Positions 46,606 to 60,379 of a stretch of 64,000 bases of DNA are shown here, piece by piece (position 1 is the stretch's first letter; the number at the start of each line of letters is the position of its first letter). Source of the stretch: Diphasiastrum complanatum (Eukaryota > Streptophyta > Lycopodiopsida > Lycopodiales > Lycopodiaceae); the NCBI GenBank assembly GCA_029204225.1, contig CM055113.1, positions 19,177,413 to 19,241,412 of the forward strand, written 5' to 3'. The notes below the pieces were generated by a model. That model had not been told where the DNA came from. It saw only the letters and a program-made list of their open reading frames with translations, and ran no database searches. A program made the translations under genes and the position numbers.

Positions 46606-47354
46606 ACCAACAAATCAATGGATACTACATGGCACAAGAGGCTGTATCATATGAATACAGTTGCTCTATACAACGCTAGCCGAAGTGGAGCATTTACTGG
46701 TGTCAACATCAAAGATGCAACATGCTTGAAGTCCTGTGATGCATGTAACAAAGGCAAGATGTAACGTATACCATTCACCAAGGACTCTTTTAGAACAAAA
46801 GAACTCATGGAACTGGTACACTCTGAATTTGCGGACCATTTGATGTGGTCTCCCTCGGAGGTTCGAAGTACTACATCACGTTCATTGACGACTTCAGCAA
46901 GTTTGCAACCGTGTACTTTATCCACGAAAAATCGGAGGCCCTGGACAAATTCACAGAGTCCATGAATTGGGCTGACTGACAAGAAGGTGAAGCAACTGAT
47001 AACAGACAGAGGAGGAGAATACGTCTCCAAACGCTTTGCTGAGTTTTGCACCAGCAGAGGCATACTTACTTGACCGCAGCCTACACACCATAGTGCAATG
47101 GTGTGGCAAAGAGGAAAAATCGGACTCTCATGGAAGCTGTGAGATCCATGATGGCCTATTCAAAGGCATCAAAATTCTTATGGGCTAAAGCAGTAGCTAT
47201 AGCCAATTATTTGCATAACAGGACATGTGGATCCAGCGTTGCACACACCACGCCACACGAGCTTTGGTGGGGCAACAAACCAAGTCTGACACATGTGTGC
47301 ATCTTTGGATTCGTTGCATATGTCCACATTCAAGATCCTTTTTCTCAGTTGTAA
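46606..47354 (+). pseudogene. Copia E6 integrase, broken
   Basis: Stops and shifts divide it. FDVVSLGGSKYYITFIDDFS with the first catalytic Asp lies near 46840-46900, then LITDRGGEYVSKRFAEF with the second at about 47000. From 47103 an open frame KRKNRTLMEAVRSMMAYSKA to CIFGFVAYVHIQDP continues the C-terminal part. The segment that should hold NGVAE has decayed. The next bases jump into RT, so the end of integrase and the RT start are deleted at about 47345. Confidence 0.87.
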
Positions 47355-48628
47355 AGCATTCGTCCTTACGCTTGTTATTTGCCTACGCAACAACATACAG
47401 TCTCAAGATCCACATCATGGATGAGAAGACCGCCTTCTTGCACGGTGAGTTGAATGAAGAGGTCTATATGGACCAGCCACCGGGATTTATCTGCTCACGC
47501 TTTGCCAACTATGTCGGCCAAATGCAAAGAAGCATATACGGACTGAAGCAATCTGCCAGGCAGTGGTATAAGAAGAAGGATCACACCCTCAGATCCTTAG
47601 GATTTCAACCATTGATGGTCGACTACAATGTCTATACAAAGGTCACATATGGGAAAATCATAATCATTCAAGTGGATGACACTTTGACTCTGTCCAGAAG
47701 CGACGAGCTAATTGCTCAGGTAAAGCATGATATTTCACAACATTTTGAAATATCAGACCTAGGGGAAGCAAAATGCTACCTAGGACTGCAGGTTGACAAA
47801 GATCTTGTGTATCTTCACCAGTCAAGATAGATCCAAAAAATCATTGATGATTTTCAAATGACGGACTGCAAGGGAGCTAACATGTAGATGGTAGCTGGAA
47901 CAGTTCTGACCAAGCAAGACTGCCCACAAAATGCAGAAGAGTAGGAAGCCATGCATAACGTGCTCTACAGGAGATTAATCGGGTCACTCATGTACTTAGC
48001 AAATAATACACGCCCTGACATTGCTTATGCAGTTTTCAAAATGAGCCAATTTAATGTTAATCCAGGCTCTACGCACTGGAAGATAGCCAAGAGAATTTTG
48101 CAATACCGTCAACAGACGAAGATGGGCTATGTTTCTCTCAGCATGAAGGATTCCAGATTAACTCCTACAGCGATGTAAGCTGGACATCCCTGAAAGATGA
48201 TTGCAAGAGCGTCTCAGGAGGATGCATGATAGCAGCCGGAGCAACTATTATACGGATCAGCAGGAAGCAGACCGTGACCGCGCAATCATCCTATGAAGCA
48301 GAGTATGTTGCAGCAGCCAAGATGGCAAACGAGCTTACATGGCTCAAGCAGTTCCTTGACGAACTGGGAGAGAATTCACGAGCCGTTGTTACTATTCATG
48401 GATAATACATCCACCATTCATTTGACGAAGGATCCAGTGTTTCATTCCAGAACGAAACACATTGCTATCAGATATCATCTGATAAGAGATCTGGTTGAGA
48501 AAGACAAGTTGAAGACCAAGTTCATTCCAACGAAGCAGATGGTGGCCGATATCTTCACAAAGCCTCTTGACAAGGCAATTTTTGAGAAGCAGCACGCAAA
48601 CTTAGGAATAAAAAAAAACCAGCTTTGA
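47345..48628 (+). pseudogene. Copia E6 reverse transcriptase and RNase H
   Basis: The frame to 47830 carries LKIHIMDEKTAFLHGELNEE, MQRSIYGLKQSARQWY and the catalytic box as QVDD instead of YVDD, then EISDLGEAKCYLGLQVD. After stops, RNase H gives YRRLIGSLMYLANNTRPDIA (47951-48178). After a frameshift come ITKDPVFHSRTKHIAIRYHL-like sequence and MVADIFTKPLDKAIF (to 48628). The RT N-terminus is missing and the box is mutated, so it is inactive. Confidence 0.88.
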
Positions 48629-48636
48629 GAGAGAGC
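48626..48636 (+). promoter_or_regulatory. Polypurine tract of E6
   Basis: TGAGAGAGAGC lies immediately before the 3' LTR start TGAAGAAATC. Confidence 0.7.
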
Positions 48637-49853
48637 TGAAGAAATCAAGAGTTTCTATCTTTCAAAGCCTTAGCATTTTTTTCTTAGTTTTTCCTTTGCT
48701 GTTTTTTCGCAACTGTGCATTTTGAAATAGTTTTCGCACAGTTTGCATTTTTTTGTCATGAAGAAAATTCAGCATTAGGCCTAAACCACTTAGAAAATAA
48801 GTCTGGCAACTTTTCCCGACACTGTCGTATTTTTCGCATTTTTGCGAAAAAGGAGACACTGTCTTTAAAATGCCTTAGAAAAAAATTTTTGTCCTACCTT
48901 CGTCTTTTTCCACCCTTCGAAAAAAAGGAGACACTGTCCTTAAAATGCCTTAGAAAAATTTTCAAGCCTACCTTCTCGTTTTTCACAATTTTTTGCCTTT
49001 TTCTCCTTTTTCAAGAAAAAGCGAAGGTGCCCTAAAAAATAGGCGACATTGTCCTTAAAATCATGCAATCACCTTACACAAACTAAATTGCTAGAACAAT
49101 GATGGATTAGTCATGTAGAGATACAATGTGATTGTTTAAAAGGGTCCTGAAGCAAAAGGTGAAGGCTACAGTGTGAAGGCACTATCCAACGGGCAGAAGG
49201 CAACTAATGCACGAACAACAGGAAAGGCTCCAACGACATGATGCGACACGAAATTCTTCGCTCTCCAAAGGACCAGGAAGATTAAACAAGTACCATGTAG
49301 TACTGCTATCTGATCTGATATGAAGACATCAGCAAAAAGAGCGTTAGGACGTGCCTAATCCGCCGCTCTTGTAATTTGAGATTAGTTGTAGATCGTTTAA
49401 TCTCTCTAATAAAAAATGTTACTCTGAATATATGTATTGCTAAACAGTCAGAAAGTCTGAGTCACGGTCAGAGAGTGTTTTATAGATTAGCAGTAGCTAG
49501 TCGTATTTTCGTGAGAGAGAACATCTTTCTCGCACCAACGTGCTGATCTGGAAAACAGACATCGCTCAAGAACATTGTAAATTCAGTTTCTGATAATAGA
49601 AGTGATTTCTCTCAATGCTCTGTTCTATGATGTGTATGATCTGCAATATTGGAATGCATGCTATCAGTAGATAAATTTCCGTTGTTGTTATTTCGCAACA
49701 TTATCTGTTGTTTACAAGTTTGAATTTTACAACAGATCTGCAGTAGCAAATCTGAGGCCTGGAAGAGAATTTGACCGCAGAGAGAAGCAGTAGCTACTCC
49801 TGTTAAGTCGGCTCTATCTGGCCTTCATCACGAATTGATTTCGCTTCGTTTTT
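48637..49853 (+). repeat. 3' LTR of copia E6
   Basis: Close copy of 43879-45020, with an extra 76 bases at about 49063-49138 that are absent from the 5' LTR. Its last 60 bases (the gtttcg-rich part) are missing or replaced at 49853. The many differences between the two LTRs point to an old insertion. Confidence 0.87.
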
Positions 49854-50887
49854 AGGCCTGTTGTAACCTTGTTCTACAACAGCAAGCTAGAAGCTGAATA
49901 TGAGGTAGTGATAAATAGAAGATGGCTACTGACAAGAATAATACATGGAATGATGTTTCCTACTTCAAGGTGGCCATAAATTCTTTGACTTCCAGCAAAG
50001 GATTCACAGAGCATAACACTCGACAAAGAACTACACGGTCTTCATTTTTTAGGGCAAAAATGAGGCACACCTGAGCGCTATAAATAGCTGAGGTCATGCT
50101 AAATTTGGAGGCTATTATTCATTTGTCTAATTTGAATTTTTGGTGTTCTCTTGTGTTCTTGAAGTTTCTCTTGGAGAGCTTTCTTGAATGGAATTAGTGA
50201 TTATGTGCCTAAAATCACATGAGAGCTTTGATCATGCTCTAGATTCAGGCCCAATGCTTTGAATGATCACTAATGAAGAATAATGATGCCTTACTCTGCC
50301 TATTTTGGTGAAGTTTTGCTACATTTATCCATCTTTTCTATTTTTTGACTAGTTTTCCTGATTTCTTGTATTTCCATTGTAATTTGATGTTCTTGAATGG
50401 ATTAGATATTTTAATGCTAAGGTTGGCACATGACAGAAGGTGCAGACGTTTTTTTGCTTTTTTTGTAGTTTTTTTTATAGTAACTCTTTGTTTTTTCTTC
50501 ATGGTGGTGGAATAGACCTTCAAGTAAGTGGATTAGTAGGATCTTAATTATTCTTACCCTAAAGATTAGTGTTATGGACGTTCTTCATAGCCGTAACTGC
50601 AAATTACTCAATTTTTGACGATTTTTTTACTACTATTCATTGTTTTGACTCAAAATTCATCAAGTGTACTGTACGTTAATGATTCTCAGAATAGTAATCG
50701 ATATTTTTTAGTCGTTATGATAGGTTCTAATGATTGCATGCCAATTACATGGTCAATATTGGATCTAGACTATATTTTGGCCAAATTTTTATGATTTTAA
50801 CTAAAATCAATCAAGAAGAGACAATATTGAGCATTATCAAAACTTTCAATACTTTCATGACATGGAATTATGGTAGTTAGAGTCTAG
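49854..50887. other. No gene seen
   Basis: AT-rich sequence. A small perfect foldback CTGTTGTA/TACAACAG sits at 49858-49882. No coding support. Confidence 0.5.
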
Positions 50888-53462
<2,575 letters not shown>

Positions 53463-53566
53463 GGTGAAACCAACTCAAGCACGATACATCAACTCAACAC
53501 ACGTGGAGCTAAAGTGAAACCAACTCAATCAAGGATACACCAACTCCAGCACATGTGGAGCTAAAA
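53463..53566. promoter_or_regulatory. Two tandem G-box-like repeats upstream of HMGB
   Basis: The units gtgaaaccaactcaa-(..)-catcaactcaacacacgtggagctaaa and its near copy lie back to back, about 50 bases each. The first holds CACGTG (aacacacgtggagc), the second CACATG in the same position. They are 400 bases before the CT-rich leader, a plausible bZIP/bHLH-type promoter site, but function is not shown. Confidence 0.55.
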
Positions 53567-53738
53567 TACACCCTATATGAATTAACCCTTCAAAAATTCT
53601 ATTAAAAATTGGAGATTTCCACATTCTACATAAAAGTCTAAAATTTGCTACATGGGGATCCATCATCCCCCAATGAGCCCCCACTTCAGCCTTTATCAAC
53701 AAAAGATTATATACATTCCCAGGGCCCCTTCCCCAGGG

Positions 53739-53768
53739 CACCGGCTGGGGCACCGGCCCCAGCCGGTG
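53739..53768. repeat. Perfect GC hairpin, 12-bp stem and 6-base loop
   Basis: CACCGGCTGGGG and CCCCAGCCGGTG are separated by CACCGG. It lies just downstream of a TATATA-like sequence at 53707-53714 and upstream of the HMGB leader. Confidence 0.9.
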
Positions 53769-53879
53769 GCTTCTGAAGGTTTGAAAATGCTCCCACCAGC
53801 CACCCCGGGGAACTGACCGTAGCGTGCCCGTCAGCGTCCGGGAGCGTCCCGTTAGGTCGTGACCGGCTGAGGCGGTTGC

Positions 53880-54269
53880 CGGTGGACGCCGCTTTCGCCC
53901 TTTCCTTTGCCTTTTTCCCTTCTTTCCTTCGTCTTCTCTTCTCCTTGTTCTTCTGTTCTCTCCTCCTTCCTTCCCTTTGTTCGATCGCCCTCCCTCCCTC
54001 TCTCTTCTTCTTCGTCTTCGTCTTCGCTCTCACAAAAGGCCTTTGCTTCTGTTTTTCCTTTGTATTTTTTTCCCGTTCAAAACCCACTTCTCTCTTTTCC
54101 CCTGTATTTTGTCCCTCCCCTTCCTTGCTTCCTCTTTTCTTCCTTCCATTGCCTCCATCCATTGATCCCCTCTGCCCTTGCCTGCCTTGCTCCCCTCGCC
54201 TCGCCTTGCCTCGGTTTCGCGATCCCCCGTGGCTTTACTGCGCCTGCGCCTGACCAGCTTTGAAGCTCG
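53880..54269 (+). other. CT-rich leader exon of HMGB (5' UTR), start approximate
   Basis: A C/T-rich stretch without ATG-driven protein similarity ends at a good donor (aagctcg|GTGAGTGG at 54270). The next acceptor (AATTTGGCAG at 55165) lies 55 bases before the HMGB ATG. This gives a leader intron of about 900 bases, common in plant genes. The transcription start is not visible from sequence alone. Confidence 0.6.
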
Positions 54270-55219
54270 GTGAGTGGCATACTTGGGATATTGATATTTG
54301 GGTTGCTTTTTTGTGTGGCCTGGGGTTTGACAGCTTGTGGGTTCTTTGATTCCGAAGCTCATTCTTCGTATCTAGTGCTGACTCCGAGGATTTTTTGCTG
54401 ACTCCAAAGATTTTTTGCTGTTTCTGTTTTGCTGTCCCTGCTCTGTGGCTGTGACGGACAGGTCCTCGCAGCTTGTGTTTCAGGCTTGATTTTTTATTAT
54501 TTTAGCTGTGCTTTGTTTGCCATTGCATCGTCCGTTTGCTCCTGCAATCATCGTAGTAGAATGTTGGCTCTTTTTTCTGCTTTTCCGCAAAAATAGGAAA
54601 ATTTCTTCTCGCTTTGGCTCTCCTTTGATGGAATATGTCTTGTTTGTATACTAGGATGGTTGAGAGCCCCTTCTGAGAAACACAAGCATTCATGCATTCA
54701 ATTTTTATTCTGGCTTGGCTTTTTTGCCGTATCCTTCGGTTTTTTCGTTTTACCGAAATGTAGAATTTGGCTCTTTATTACAAAGGTCTATGCTGATTGA
54801 TTCTTCGAATTACAATTCTTGTTGCCATCACTGTTACGAAGCAATTTAACGATCTTGTTTTTTAACTGTACTGATCTCGGAGAAAGAGCATTGGTTTTTT
54901 CAAGCCAAAGCTTTATTCGAATAGTTCCTTGGGTGGCGGTATTACTGTCTTGGGTCTCTGTGCCGATTTCTCTCTGTTTTTTTTTTAGATTCTTGCTTGT
55001 AAAGTGTATCTATTTATAGCTTCCATTTTGCAGATGAAGTAACTTAATGTTAAGGTTGCAGATTGTGGCTGGCAAAAACTTTTGTTTGTTATTGTGATGT
55101 GGTTCAGTGTGAAAGTGGTGGCTTGAACAAATAGTAATGCAGTTTTTCTATTAGCAATTTGGCAGGACATTGCGAAGAAGTGGTTGCCAAAAGTCTCAGC
55201 TACTCATTATTTTTGGAAA

Positions 55220-57073
55220 ATGAAGGAAGCCAAGCCAAGGAAGGGAGATGCTGCTGTTTCCAAAAGAGAAGTGAAGAAAGCAAGCAAGAGTGAAGAGAAG
55301 TAACTGCACCTTTTTTTATTCTTTTATGCTCTACGTTTTCTAGTGTTCATATTGATTTTCGGAACTTCAACTTATGTTTAATCTGTTAGTCTTTTTGAAG
55401 ATCAGATGGGAATAATAAATTGGTCAGGAGAATCTTCTCAATTTGTGACAAGCCTTGGCAAATTGTTTGTGTTCCATTTGAGTTTTCTTCTGGTTTCTTA
55501 TTGAAGATACGTTTATTGTTTTCCAGAGATGTTAAGAAAAAGAAACAGCTGTCAGTGAAGGATCCAAAAGCCACAAAAAGGCAGCGCAGGAAGGAGCGCA
55601 AAGCCAAAAAGGACCCAAATCAGCCAAAGAGGCCCCCGACTGCGTTCTTCATCTTCTTGTAAGTTCATCATAAGGTTTCTATATCCAACGCTCTTGTTTT
55701 CATGAGTAATATAGTTGTTTCCAGTGAGTTTATATGACTTGAGTTTTGCAGCAACGATTGGCTCTCAATAAAGATTGGCTTTTGCAAGCATTCAGAAAAA
55801 TGCTAGATGGACTATGGTTAGTTCGTTTCAGTCTTTATTTAAGCTATATTATATAAGAAATCAACTTAAAATGCATATGAGAGTGTTAAAACGCTTACAA
55901 ATGACTGGAATGTGGACAACAAATTCATATTTTCGAAGAGAGAATTTCATGATTTAGTCTGACAAATGTTTTGACTTGTTAGGTAGAATCTTATCCAGGT
56001 TTGACAGCTGAAAGGAGATGTGGTTGTTTAGTAGTTTAAAGTACGAGGGACATCTTTGATTAAATTCACCTTTGTTTGTGATTTTTGTAAGACATTCAAC
56101 TGTTCAAAGCTTTCGTTTACTATCCTGATTTTGACCTTGTTCGCGGTACTAAACTGGAGGGTGCTACTGGACATTGCTCGGTGTCAATTTTGACAATATG
56201 TCTCAGCAGCCTCAGCAACGGTTTTGAGGCTGTAGACGTTCAGCATGCGACGTTTGAACAGAGTCAAGATAGAGGGTATACCTGCCTAAGAGTTAACTTT
56301 TGTTCCTGACAGGGAGGAGTTCAGAAAGACTTACAAGGAACAGCATCCTAATGTGAAGGGTGTGGCAGCTGTAAGCATGTTTGATTTCTTCATGGTTGAG
56401 TGGTTGTGCATGTAGAAATGATTTTTTTGCCAAGGGAGGTTGTTCTTGACTTGTATTTTGTTGTGTTAATCTTATATTCATTTGAGCGTCAGTGTTTTCC
56501 TGAATGCCTTTCTTTTGTAACAGGATGTGCTTCAGTAAGACTTTTGAGGAATTTATGAATGGTTTGTGTTGCAGGTTGGAAAGGCAGGTGGTGACAAATG
56601 GAAGGAATTGTCTGATGCTGTGAGTAGTTGAATGCTCTCAAGTAGTGGCTTTGTTGTTTTGTGTAGACAACTACTGAATCAATCTATCAACCCTGTGACC
56701 CTTTATGCAGGAAAAGGCTCCTTATATTGCAAAGGCTTCTCAGAGGAAGATTGACTATGATAAATCAATGGCTGCTTATAAGCAGAAACAGGTACTACTA
56801 CAAATAACTGCCTCAGCTATCAATTCTGATATTTAAGCGTCGTGTCAATTCATCATCCTTATTGATGCTGCAGGATGAAGAAGAAGGTTCTGCAGAAGAA
56901 TCTGATAAATCCAATCTAGAGATAAATGATGACGAAGAAAGTGAGGAGGTATATATAGTCTTTATACCTATAAGCCTATTTTATTTGGACGCTATATTAT
57001 TTTATAATGTATTGCCTACTAAAACTGAATGAGTCTCAAAATGCTTCAGGAAGAGGAGGATGATGACGACTAA
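55220..57073 (+). CDS. HMGB: HMGB-type chromatin protein, 164 aa, seven coding exons
   Basis: Coding exons: 55220-55299, 55527-55658, 56313-56370, 56575-56619, 56711-56791, 56874-56948, 57050-57073. All introns are GT-AG, phases agree and the total is 495 bases including TAA. The product has a basic N-terminus (1-56, Lys/Arg-rich), one HMG box (about 57-132) with NQPKRPPTAFFIFLEEFRK, VGKAGGDKWKELSDAEKAPY and Trp99, and an acidic tail ending EEEDDDD. This architecture and length are typical of plant HMGB proteins. These bind DNA without sequence specificity, bend it and assist chromatin assembly in the nucleus. The ATG at 55220 is the first in frame after the leader acceptor. No stop or frameshift interrupts the box, so the gene looks functional. 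The subtype cannot be told. Confidence 0.95.
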
Positions 57074-58927
57074 AGAATAGAAGAAACCACTGGTGGTACT
57101 AGCCATCTTTTCCAGTATGATTTTACATGTTTTACCTTATGAGCTTGTGGCTTTTGAACATAGCTGGCCTTTATCAGTGCTACTTCATTTCTTTTAATAG
57201 CATCATGAAACAGTTCTGATGGTTGGGGTTTCTAATTCTGCATTGGGTAGTCTTTTGGCAGGTATATGGTGTCATCCTGAAGTTTATACAGGACCTTGCA
57301 GCTGGTGTTGCATGAACTTGGGATTTTGTTTAATGTTGGTTTGTTGTACATTAGACTTAGAAACTAGTTTGGCAAATCTCAAGTTGGTATGCCTTCCACG
57401 TTGCTCTAGAGAATTTGAGGTTAAACTTTAGGGATTAGAATCTGTAGGTTAATCTTTCAGTTAGTTTCACTCTTTTTTGAAGCAAACAGAAATATTGAAG
57501 CACCTGGGAAGCAGCTTTTGAAATCTGATTTCAAGCTATTTAAGTAAAGCACCACAACTGTGGTTTTCGTACAACTTTGGCAGTAGATAATTCAAGCTAG
57601 AAGTGACTAGCAACAACAACAATCTTCCAAAGGCCATCTTTTATTCATCACGAATGTTTTTTGAATTTTTAACGACCTCTCCTTATTAACCATCATGTGA
57701 CTGCACAGTTGTCTTAAACTATACTCTTTCCTTTGTGGATAACATGTTTTTAAAGATAAAATAGACCATCGTTGCATTACTTTCCAGAAGCTTTATTCTT
57801 TGCTGCTCTAACCTATAAAGTTTCAAATTTACTTTTCCTTTTTATCTTCCTATCATGTATGTTGCTTTTACATGTACAAGGTTTAGACGGCCCAACCACT
57901 GTATCGCCCTTAGCTACTTTTTTTTTTACTTTATTGTAGCTTGTCAATCATAAATATGATTGTCAGAGAAGCACTATTTTTCAACATAATGTGTTAGAAT
58001 GTTTGAAGGGATTTGTTGAACTTGCAAATTTGTGGAAGTTTCCTGCACAAAACCATAATAAGTTCTTTACCCTTTCATTTTTTAGTAGAGTGGGTGCAGT
58101 TCCCTAAGCTATGGTCAATGCCATTGTAGGTATGTTGGGAGCATGTTCAGGTGTGTAGCATGTCTAGTGTGTTAGAATACTGGAAATTTTTTGTTAGCAT
58201 GGTATTGAACATTTTTGGGAGCTCTCATTATTGATATGGTATTGAAATTGTGATCATTAATGCTTTGAATATTTCTGTTCTTGATAATGGCACTTCTCTT
58301 GACCATCTTGAAGAGTGCTCCGTCATGACAATTTATGGTCATGGCATTTGAAGACATTGTCTGTTGAACATTGATATTACCGTTCAGCATCATCAGTAAG
58401 TTACAAAACAATGTCTGAACATTGTCTGGAAATGCATAAGAGCATAACATAACATTTACAATGTATTTTAGATAGAGAAAATAAAATAAAGGAATTGTAA
58501 GATTGCGAAGGAAGATTTGAATTATGCCATGATTCCAGCTGTTTATGTTACATAGACCAATGTGTAGCATAAATAAAACAGTGAATCTTTCATGTTGATG
58601 TCAATGATATGACAAAGTTGAAATTATGAATCAATTCTTTTATAAGCAGATTTTTCATCTTCTTGATCCCTTTGTCCGAAAAGCTTGTGTCCCCAAAAAG
58701 GACTTAAATCTTGGCAACTAGTCATCCACAATGTTCCAACTGCCCAACACATATATTTGCCTTACGTCAGATTGCTAGTATTGTTCCTAATTTGTATTCA
58801 TTATTCTTTGTAAATATTACGAAGGATTGGTCATTCAAGAGATTATTGTAGTTGTGTTGCAATGTTATAATCAAGGCTTTTGGCTTTTCAAGGTTTGGAT
58901 TTCCCCCAAGACCCTTGCTCTAGCATA
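57074..58927. other. HMGB 3' UTR and intergenic DNA
   Basis: The first few hundred bases must hold the HMGB 3' UTR. I see no clear AATAAA close to the stop. The remainder has short chance frames and no recognised repeat. Confidence 0.5.
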
Positions 58928-58935
58928 GTATAATG

Positions 58936-59364
58936 TCGGCTCCGCTTATTTTTCAGCACCTTGACGGGTGCTGGCACGCGTCAGGGTGCGCCAGGCAGGG
59001 ACAAATTTTATTTTTTTTTATTTTTTTTTGAAAAACTAGTTGTTCGGTTGCCACCTGTCGGGCAACTAGTATTTATCCCATAAGCAAATCTTTGGGATAA
59101 ATCAGTAACAATATATAACTGAACCCAACCTAGCTACTCACATGTGTGCAGGTGGGTGTGAAGGTGCCCGGCGCCACCCGGCGCCATTGCTTGCCCGGCA
59201 ACACTAAGCTGCCCGGGGTGCCACACCCGGCACCATTGCCTCTCGACGCCCACCCTGGTGCCATGGCACCCGCATGTGAGCTTTTGCCCAAGTGGGCCCA
59301 GCCCTTGGCTGGCGCACTTTGGCGCGTGCCGGCACCCGTCAGGGTGCTAAAATTATGCGGAGCT
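58936..59364. mobile_element. MITE, 429 bp, with about 60-bp inverted ends and 8-bp target duplication
   Basis: Left end ggctccgcttatttttcagc and the complement of the right end (gctccgcataattttagcac) start inverted repeats. These extend about 60 bases with few mismatches, sharing GACGGGTG, GGCACGCG and GTGCGCCAG. The 8-base GTATAATG flanks both sides (58928-58935 and 59365-59372). An 8-bp duplication is typical of the hAT superfamily. There is no transposase inside; the 74-codon frame at 59146 is GC-rich chance coding. Confidence 0.92.
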
Positions 59365-59372
59365 GTATAATG

Positions 59373-59765
59373 CCCATGCCCAAGGTATTTTTGAATTTGA
59401 TAGGAAAAGTGCTATTTTTTGGATACCTTGCTTACATATGGAGAAGGAAGTAATACTAAATATTGTTTGTAGTTTTACGTGTATTGTACACTTATACATT
59501 ACCATGTCCATGAGAGCAATTGGATTTGGCCCCCATTTATCCTTTAAATTCTAGTCCATTTAACTTCAAGAGAAGGTTGCAATTGATAAGATCCTTGGAA
59601 GTGGAAGTGGAAATAAGTTGAATTTGCACAAGCATCTCGTTTTCAAAGCATTTGCATGTATCTATTCTATCTTTCAGTTTATATATATAACTAGCTTAAA
59701 ATTCATTGATATAAATTAATAAAGCCTATGCAAACTATAGTACATCATCTTCAATTGGGAGAGAG
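59373..59765. other. No gene seen
   Basis: AT-rich spacer between two foldback elements. Confidence 0.5.
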
Positions 59766-59886
59766 TGTATACCGCACCCTAAGAGGGTGGTGCGGTAGCC
59801 CCATCCACTAGTGGTGAGATGGCCGTACTGCCCATCCCACCATTGGATGGCATCTGCACCCTCACGTGAGGGTGCGGAATACGCAG
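59766..59886. mobile_element. Small foldback element, about 120 bp
   Basis: CCGCACCCT near the left edge (59772) is inverted as AGGGTGCGG at the right (59869-59877). Each end is also self-complementary: the left folds as CCGCACCCT-aag-AGGGTGGTGCGG, and the right contains the perfect 20-bp palindrome GCACCCTCACGTGAGGGTGC (59856-59875). The palindrome CCACTAGTGG sits between (59805-59814). No target duplication is certain. Confidence 0.7.
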
Positions 59887-59971
59887 GGCCTTCAACTAGC
59901 AACAACCCAAGTGAAAGACTCTTTTGCAAACAATTTGGGTGTGATCATGTTACTTCAATTTTTACATATAT

Positions 59972-60016
59972 GGAGTTTGGATATTACCAGTACTAAGCTG
60001 GTAATATCCAAACTCC
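59972..60016. repeat. Perfect 19-bp inverted repeat, 7-base loop
   Basis: GGAGTTTGGATATTACCAG at 59972-59990, loop tactaag, and its exact complement at 59998-60016. A transcript would form a fully paired 19-bp stem. Confidence 0.95.
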
Positions 60017-60379
60017 CATCCTAAGAGATCATCATAGGTCTCTTTCATCTAATAGGTAAAAGCTTTTTAGCATGATCTTGTATATTTGTTAGCTTGCGAC
60101 ATTGTTAAAAAGGATTTTTTACCCAACTTCGACATTTTAGACTTCAATTTGTAAACTTTTCAAGTTTAAAAAGCAAAAGCTATCTTAACAATTTCCAAAT
60201 CATTTCAAATAATCACAATCGGTTGTTTCATACCAGTTAGGAACTGAGTGTATTGTCTTGCTCATGTGGATAGAATCTTTTGTTTTCCATCTCGCATGCA
60301 TCATGTATACAATTAATAACTAGCTCTCAGCAGAATTTGGATAGTGCATTATTCTTCCAAGAAAATCATAAGCTAGCTC
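60017..60379. other. No gene seen
   Basis: AT-rich sequence leading into copia E7. E7's missing 5' half would lie here but is not detectable. Confidence 0.5.

Noticed and set aside
53707-54362. Several open frames on both strands over the HMGB leader
   Set aside because: They are CT/GA-rich low-complexity readings of the leader exon without recognisable motifs.
58172-58570. 132-codon minus-strand frame
   Set aside because: AT-rich, no recognisable motif and located in the HMGB downstream region; probably chance.
59146-59370. 74-codon Pro/Ala-rich frame
   Set aside because: It lies inside the MITE and runs across its inverted end, so it is not a gene.
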